The notes beneath the pieces are model-generated. The model was given only the letters and a program-made list of their open reading frames with translations, ran no database searches and had not been told where the DNA came from. The position numbers were made by a program, and so were the translations under genes. A stretch of DNA of 18,633 nucleotides, from contig CANJXD010000047.1 of assembly GCA_947478535.1 (NCBI GenBank), positions 1 to 18,633 of the forward strand, given 5' to 3'. Each line of letters starts with the position of its first letter. Positions within the stretch are counted from its first letter, which is position 1. Source of the stretch: Acetobacteraceae bacterium. Lineage in GTDB: Bacteria > Pseudomonadota > Alphaproteobacteria > Acetobacterales > Acetobacteraceae. Of this stretch, positions 14,368-18,633 are shown piece by piece.

Positions 14368-15884
14368 TGCGATGCCCCAGCCCGCGCGCGCCAGGAATCC
14401 GCGGCATCGCGCCGCAGCCGCGCGACATCCACCTTGCCGGTGCCGGCGAGAGGCAGCTCGACCAGCACATGCACCGCACGCGGGTGCTGCCAAGCCGGCG
14501 CCGTCGCCAGGCAATGCGCCTCGATCGCGGCGGGATCCAGCGCGACGCCGGGCCGCGCGACGACGAAGGCGACCGGCAGCGCGCCCCGCAGATCGTCTTC
14601 CACCGGGACGACAGCGGCGGCGGTCACATCGGGGTGGCGCAGCAGCGTCTCCTCCACCGTCGCTGGATAGAGGTTGCTGCCGTTGACCACGAACATGTCG
14701 TCGTCACGGCCGACGAAGAAGAAGAACCCGTCCGCATCGCGCCGCAGGATGTCGCCGGTGGCGTACCAGCCCTCCGGGTCGAGGCGCTTCGCCGTTTCCT
14801 CCGCCAGGCCGAAGTAACCGGTCATCACCCCGGGGTTGCGGATCATCAGCATACCCTCATCGGCAGAGGCTCCGCCGACGAGGCGAAGCTCGCATTCCGC
14901 GAGCGGGTAGCCGATCGAGCGCGGCGGTCGCGGCAGGCCGCGGGGATGCTCTCCGAACTGCATCGGCCCCGCTTCCGTCACGCCATAGCTGATGCGGACA
15001 TAGGCCTTGGGGAAGGCCGCCCTGATCTCATCGAACAGGCGCTGCGAAACCGGCGCCGAGCCCATATGCACCTCGCGGATACTGCGCTGGTCCAGACGGG
15101 CGAGCAGGTCCGGCCGCGCCATGATGCGCGCCATCATCGTGGGCACGGTGTGCACCTTGGTGACGCCCCAGTCGCCAATCGCCGCGACGAAGCGTTCAGG
15201 GTCGAACCGCTCCATCATCACCACGCGCCCACCGTTGAGGAAGGCGCCCTTGGAGCCGAGCATCGCGTTCTTGTGGTACAGCGGATGCGCGACACTCACC
15301 GTGGTGGTCGGATCAGGCGCGCGCGTCGCCGGCATCATCTGCCGCATAGACCAGCGAACGGCACGCGCGCTAAGCAGCATGCCCTTCGGAAGGCCGGTCG
15401 TGCCGGAGGTGAAGGGCTGCAGCATCGGCGCTTCGTCCGGCACTTCGGCGGGCGCGAAGGGGCCTGGATTCAGGAAGCCGTCGTAATCCTCGCCGAACAC
15501 GACGACGCGCCGCGCCGCCCCGGAGGGAACCCGCGCCGCACTCGCCGGGTCCGCGAACAGGACGTCCGCGTCGTTGCGCAGGATCAGCTCCGCCAGCGCG
15601 GCATCCGTCAGGCGGATATTGAAGGGCAGCGCCACCGCACCGGCAAGCATCGCGCCAAAGAAGACCTCGTAGAAGCCGATGCGGTTGCCGGAGGCGATGC
15701 CGACGCGCGCACCGGGCCCGAAGCCGGCCCGGCGCAGGCCGCGCGCCACCGCCTCGCACCCCGCGGCCATCTCGGCGTAGGAGACGGCCCGCGGCAATGC
15801 CCCGGTAAGGTCGACCACGGCGGTCCGGCCGCTGTCGCTGTGGCGCGCGAAGATGGTGCCGGGATTGTCGAGCCCCGCGGTCAT
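14364..15884 (-). CDS. AMP-dependent acyl-CoA synthetase/ligase
   Basis: A 506-residue member of the ANL superfamily that activates a carboxylic acid with ATP and joins it to CoA. The phosphate-binding loop TSGTTGLPKG is at residues 159-168. Further on are the YGVTEAG motif, the TGDILRRDADGFFFFVGRDDDM hinge region (A8 area) and a C-terminal GTGKVD with the catalytic Lys. The ATG overlaps the thioesterase stop by 4 bp (ATGA), and its own stop overlaps the TTG of the DUF2817 gene, so all three are coupled. Acid specificity cannot be read from the sequence; a medium-chain, aromatic or branched acid is equally possible. Confidence 0.9.
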   Translation of the reverse strand: MTAGLDNPGTIFARHSDSGRTAVVDLTGALPRAVSYAEMAAGCEAVARGLRRAGFGPGARVGIASGNRIGFYEVFFGAMLAGAVALPFNIRLTDAALAELILRNDADVLFADPASAARVPSGAARRVVVFGEDYDGFLNPGPFAPAEVPDEAPMLQPFTSGTTGLPKGMLLSARAVRWSMRQMMPATRAPDPTTTVSVAHPLYHKNAMLGSKGAFLNGGRVVMMERFDPERFVAAIGDWGVTKVHTVPTMMARIMARPDLLARLDQRSIREVHMGSAPVSQRLFDEIRAAFPKAYVRISYGVTEAGPMQFGEHPRGLPRPPRSIGYPLAECELRLVGGASADEGMLMIRNPGVMTGYFGLAEETAKRLDPEGWYATGDILRRDADGFFFFVGRDDDMFVVNGSNLYPATVEETLLRHPDVTAAAVVPVEDDLRGALPVAFVVARPGVALDPAAIEAHCLATAPAWQHPRAVHVLVELPLAGTGKVDVARLRRDAADSWRARAGASH

Positions 15885-16309
15885 GGCTGTGGGGCCAGGA
15901 AGGCGGCGCGACCGCTGGCAACGAGCTTCCCTTCGGCGTTGACGACCATGGCTTCCGCGGTGACGATCGTGCGGCCAAGGCGGATCACGCGCCCGGTTGC
16001 GCGCATCTCCGTCATGACCGCCGGCCGGTGGTAGTCCACGCGCAGATCCACCGTCGGCGCGCCGCGGCCCAGCTTCGCTGCCAGCGCGAAATCCGCCGTC
16101 AGGTCCACCAGCGCGGCGAGCACGCCGCCATGCGCGAAGCCGCCACTCGGCGAGGAGACGATCTCCTCCCGCCACGGCATGCGGATGACGATGTCCTCCG
16201 CGTTCAGCGCCTCGAGCTCGACGCCGAGCCAGCGATGGTAGGGCGCCTTGCGCACCATCGCCGCCAGCGTGTCGAAGTCGAGCTTGTTGGGCGCCACCGT
16301 ATCATACAT
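15881..16309 (-). CDS. PaaI-like hotdog-fold thioesterase
   Basis: A 142-residue single hotdog domain. The GGFAHGGVLAALVDLTADFA stretch (about residues 55-75) is the PaaI/YbgC-type helix and active-site region, followed by 'TVDLRVDYHRPA' and 'VASGRAAFLAP'. It probably hydrolyses an acyl-CoA, which would counterbalance the adjoining ligase. ATG 16309 has AGGGGA 7 nt upstream and is preferred to the ATGs at 16327, 16348 and 16366. First gene of the leftward operon, diverging from the VOC gene by 37 bp. Confidence 0.88.
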   Translation of the reverse strand: MYDTVAPNKLDFDTLAAMVRKAPYHRWLGVELEALNAEDIVIRMPWREEIVSSPSGGFAHGGVLAALVDLTADFALAAKLGRGAPTVDLRVDYHRPAVMTEMRATGRVIRLGRTIVTAEAMVVNAEGKLVASGRAAFLAPQP

Positions 16310-16346
16310 GCTGCATTCCCCTGCCATGGCCCCACGAGCGGACAGC

Positions 16347-17159
16347 ATGCCCGATCCCGGTTGCACCTTCGATCACTGCATCCTCGCCGTGCACGACATT
16401 TCGCGCGTCTCGTCGTTGCTGGAGCGCCTCGGCTTCACGCTCTCGCCGCCGGGGCGGCATCCCTCGCGCGGCACGGTGAATGCCTGCGTGATGCTGCCGA
16501 ACGGCTACCTTGAATTGCTGGCAGCCGACGGACCGGCCTGCATCGAGACCTTCCTGCTGGAATTCCTCGCGGTGGGAGAGGGGCTTTGCTCCCTCGCCTT
16601 CGCACCGGACAGCAGCGCCCGCCTGCATGGTCTGCTCAGCGAATGGGGTGCGGCGAACGGCCAGCCGGTGATCGGCAGCCGCGCGATGCAGACTCCGGAC
16701 GGCACGCGGGAAGTGCGCTTCCGCGTCTGCCGCGTCAGCGGCCAGCCGGTGCTCCCAGGCCGCGTATTCTTCTGTGAGCATCTGGATCGCGAGACGGTCT
16801 ATGCGCCCTATCTGCTGCGCCACGCCAATGGCGCGACAGGCATCGCCGCGATGACGGTGATCGGTGATCCTGCGCTGGTGCTCGACGCATCGCGCGCGGC
16901 GGCGCTGGGCCTCGGCCGCATGACCGCCGATGGGGATGTGGTGCTGCACGCCGGCAGCGTGGCGCTCCGCATCACCCCGCGGCACGGCGGAACGCGCCGC
17001 CCGCCGGGTCAGATGTCGGCGCCCGAATTGCGGCTGCACCTGCCGAACACCGATGCGGTCGCCCGCGCCGCCGCGGCCGAAGGCCTTGTCGTTGCCGTCG
17101 ATGCCGATGGCGCGGTGCGGATCGCCGTGCACGGGATGGACCTGGTGCTGGCCGCCTAG
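16347..17159 (+). CDS. Glyoxalase-like (VOC) domain protein
   Basis: A 270-residue protein beginning with FDHCILAVHDI, the first metal-binding strand of a glyoxalase-like fold, followed by LLERLGFTLSPPGRHPSRGTVN and 'NGYLELLA', the pattern of the PF13468 group. A weaker second half repeats part of the fold. Function within the family varies; it may be an isomerase, epimerase or dioxygenase-like enzyme. ATG 16347 is chosen over 16326 because of the family N-terminus and the rare codons between them. It diverges from the thioesterase operon with only 37 bp between the starts, so their promoters must overlap coding sequence. Its stop shares CTAG with the converging dehydrogenase gene. Confidence 0.82.
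   Translation: MPDPGCTFDHCILAVHDISRVSSLLERLGFTLSPPGRHPSRGTVNACVMLPNGYLELLAADGPACIETFLLEFLAVGEGLCSLAFAPDSSARLHGLLSEWGAANGQPVIGSRAMQTPDGTREVRFRVCRVSGQPVLPGRVFFCEHLDRETVYAPYLLRHANGATGIAAMTVIGDPALVLDASRAAALGLGRMTADGDVVLHAGSVALRITPRHGGTRRPPGQMSAPELRLHLPNTDAVARAAAAEGLVVAVDADGAVRIAVHGMDLVLAA
17156..17159. other. Shared CTAG: overlapping stops of convergent genes
   Basis: The VOC gene ends with TAG at 17157-17159 and the dehydrogenase gene with TAG read from 17158-17156 on the other strand. The two stop codons overlap by 2 bp in the palindrome CTAG, leaving no room for a terminator between the genes. Confidence 0.9.
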
Positions 17160-18166
17160 CCGGCCGGCGCCACGATAATCTTGCCGAAGAAGGCTCGGTC
17201 CTCCAGCGCCCGCAACGCGGCGACGCCTTCATCGAGCGTGTATTCGCGATCGATCGGCGGGTTCATGCGCCCGCTCTCGACCATCGCCAGCAGCGCCTGC
17301 AGGTCCGCCGGCTTCCAGCCATTCGAGCCGATCACCTCCAGCTCAAAGGTCCAGAGGAAGCGAAGGTCCTCCGGCGGGTTGAACCCGGCGGTGGCGCCGC
17401 AGCACAGCAGGCGCCCGCCCTTCTTCAGCGACCGCAGGGAGGGGATCCAGGTGTCGCCGCCGGTGTAGTTCACCACCACATCCACGCCGCCCTTCTCCAC
17501 GCGCCGGTCAGGCTTGCCGAACAGGCGCCAGACCTCCTTCATGAAGTCCAGCTCGGCGTAGTCGATCACGTGGTCGGCCCCGAGCGCCTTCAACTGCGCC
17601 GCCTTCTCCGGCCCACGCGCGCAGGCGATCACCTCGCAGCCCTGCTGCTTCGCCAGCATGACACAGCAGGTGCCGACTCCGCCGCTCGCGCCGAGGATCA
17701 GCACGCGCTCGCCCGATACGATCCGCCCCTTGGTCATCATCATCCGGTGCGCCGTGCCATAGGCCACCGGCAGAGCCGCGGCCTGGGCGAAGGTCACGCG
17801 CTCCGGCAAACGGATGAGCTGGCTCTGGTGCGCACGGCAGACCTCCGCCAGCCCGCCATCGAGCATCTCCCCCATCAGGCCGCGACCGGGATAGACGGGA
17901 TTGAGCAGCACGCGATCGCCGGGCTGCCAGCCCTGGACTGCGGTGCCGCATTCCAGGATCTCGCCGGCCACGTCGTTGCCGGGCACCACCGGGAGCTCCA
18001 GCTTGATGCCGGGCATGCCGCGGATGGTGAAGATGTCGTGGTAGTTCAAGGAACAGGCGCGCACGCGGAGCAGAACATCCTCCGGACCGAGCGGCTGGGG
18101 CCTCCAATCGGCCTCGACGCGCAGCGCATCGATGCTACCGTGCTGGCGCAGGACAACGGCTTTCAC
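17156..18166 (-). CDS. Medium-chain dehydrogenase/reductase, quinone-oxidoreductase-like
   Basis: A 336-residue MDR-family enzyme often named zinc-binding dehydrogenase. The N-terminal GroES-like part has CSLNYHDIFTIRG and PGNDVAGEI, then GDRVLL. The cofactor domain has the Rossmann motif GASGGVG and 'GADHVIDYAE'. There is no four-cysteine structural zinc loop and no obvious catalytic Cys-His pair, so it is probably zinc-independent, like quinone or enoyl reductases. The GTG at 18166 has GGGAG about 9 nt upstream and gives the usual VKAVVL N-terminus. Divergent from the aspartoacylase-family gene (about 70 bp). Likely reduces or oxidises an alpha,beta-unsaturated or alcohol substrate with NADPH; substrate unknown. 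Confidence 0.86.
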   Translation of the reverse strand: MKAVVLRQHGSIDALRVEADWRPQPLGPEDVLLRVRACSLNYHDIFTIRGMPGIKLELPVVPGNDVAGEILECGTAVQGWQPGDRVLLNPVYPGRGLMGEMLDGGLAEVCRAHQSQLIRLPERVTFAQAAALPVAYGTAHRMMMTKGRIVSGERVLILGASGGVGTCCVMLAKQQGCEVIACARGPEKAAQLKALGADHVIDYAELDFMKEVWRLFGKPDRRVEKGGVDVVVNYTGGDTWIPSLRSLKKGGRLLCCGATAGFNPPEDLRFLWTFELEVIGSNGWKPADLQALLAMVESGRMNPPIDREYTLDEGVAALRALEDRAFFGKIIVAPAG

Positions 18167-18236
18167 GCTTCGACTCCCGTCTCTGGATGGATGGAGGGCG
18201 GGAAGAGGGCCGCCACCAATCTTTAGGGCGATGGAC

Positions 18237-18633
18237 ATGGTCAGGCAAGCGGCGGCAGGGCTGCCCCGCGCACTTCGCGAGGGCGTCGACGGCATTGCGC
18301 ATGCGGTGCGGCTCGACAGCGGCAGGCCGGGCCCGGAGGCCGTGGTCGTGGCGCTGCTGCACGGCAACGAAACCTGCGGGCTCGCAGCACTTCGCGCCGT
18401 CCTCACCGCGCGGGGGTCGCTGATCGCCGGGCGCGTCACGCTGATCGCCGCGAACGTCGAGGGATTCGCGCGACGCACGACGGAGGACTTGCAGGCGGGA
18501 CGCTTCGTCGAGGAGGACATGAACCGCCTGTGGTCGGAAGCCCGCCTCGCCGATCCCGGCCCCGGCACGACGGAACTGCGCCGCGCCCGGGAGATCGCCC
18601 CGCTCTGCCGCGGCGCGGACCTGCTGATCGACC
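18237..18633 (+). CDS. Succinylglutamate desuccinylase/aspartoacylase family protein (3' end outside window)
   Basis: The N-terminal 132 codons of a zinc amidohydrolase that cleaves N-acyl amino acids or a similar amide. LLHGNETCGL contains the zinc pair His42 and Glu45, and EEDMNRLW (Asp94-Arg97) is the family's substrate-binding DxNR motif. The sequence ends at LLID, just where the third zinc ligand (LDLHS) would follow. ATG 18237 is chosen because AGGG lies 8 nt upstream; ATG 18231 is only 2 nt from that site but in the same frame. It diverges from the dehydrogenase gene. It belongs to the same M14-related fold class as the DUF2817 protein, although motifs differ. Confidence 0.85.
   Translation, partial: MVRQAAAGLPRALREGVDGIAHAVRLDSGRPGPEAVVVALLHGNETCGLAALRAVLTARGSLIAGRVTLIAANVEGFARRTTEDLQAGRFVEEDMNRLWSEARLADPGPGTTELRRAREIAPLCRGADLLID

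Noticed and set aside
14367..16034. A 555-codon plus-strand frame opposite the acyl-CoA ligase
   Set aside because: Shadow frame of the ligase, with no recognisable domain.

Overview
The window is about 18.6 kb of very GC-rich DNA with short intergenic gaps, frequent 4-bp stop/start overlaps, GTG and TTG starts, twin-arginine-type signal peptides and a Bug/TctC-type solute receptor. This style fits an alphaproteobacterium of the Acetobacteraceae (Roseomonas-like). That placement is an inference from gene content and composition; there is no rRNA or other marker in the window.

Region 1 (1-8121) looks like an organophosphate module. On the minus strand, running off the left edge, is a large secreted-type protein with an N-terminal choice-of-anchor-I/propeller-like part and a C-terminal metallophosphatase/5'-nucleotidase-like part. 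Diverging from it across a 463-bp control region is a plus-strand ABC importer operon: ATPase, two permeases, periplasmic binding protein, and a calcineurin-like phosphodiesterase as last gene. The control region holds a good candidate Pho box (2742-2759), an AT-rich possible -10 element, a strong hairpin and a short dyad. Together these suggest uptake and hydrolysis of a phosphorylated or phosphodiester compound under phosphate control, similar in logic to ugp systems. The substrate is inferred.

Region 2 (8122-8376) is a gap between convergent genes and carries a degraded C-terminal piece of an IS256-family transposase.

Region 3 (8377-13077) is a divergent catabolic-looking cluster. Leftward are an atypical crotonase, a cyclase/kynurenine-formamidase-family hydrolase and an amidase-signature enzyme. 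The amidase is broken by a single in-frame amber codon, with the full remaining C-terminus intact beyond it. Rightward are a short-chain dehydrogenase and a Bug-type solute receptor joined by an overlapping or very close start.

Region 4 (13276-17159) is a tightly coupled leftward operon of a hotdog thioesterase, an acyl-CoA ligase and a DUF2817 zinc peptidase-like protein, each junction overlapping by 4 bp. A glyoxalase-like (VOC) gene diverges from it.

Region 5 (17156-18633) has a leftward medium-chain dehydrogenase/quinone oxidoreductase whose stop codon shares a CTAG with the VOC stop, and a rightward succinylglutamate desuccinylase/aspartoacylase-family gene cut by the window edge. No tRNA, rRNA, CRISPR array or complete mobile element was seen.
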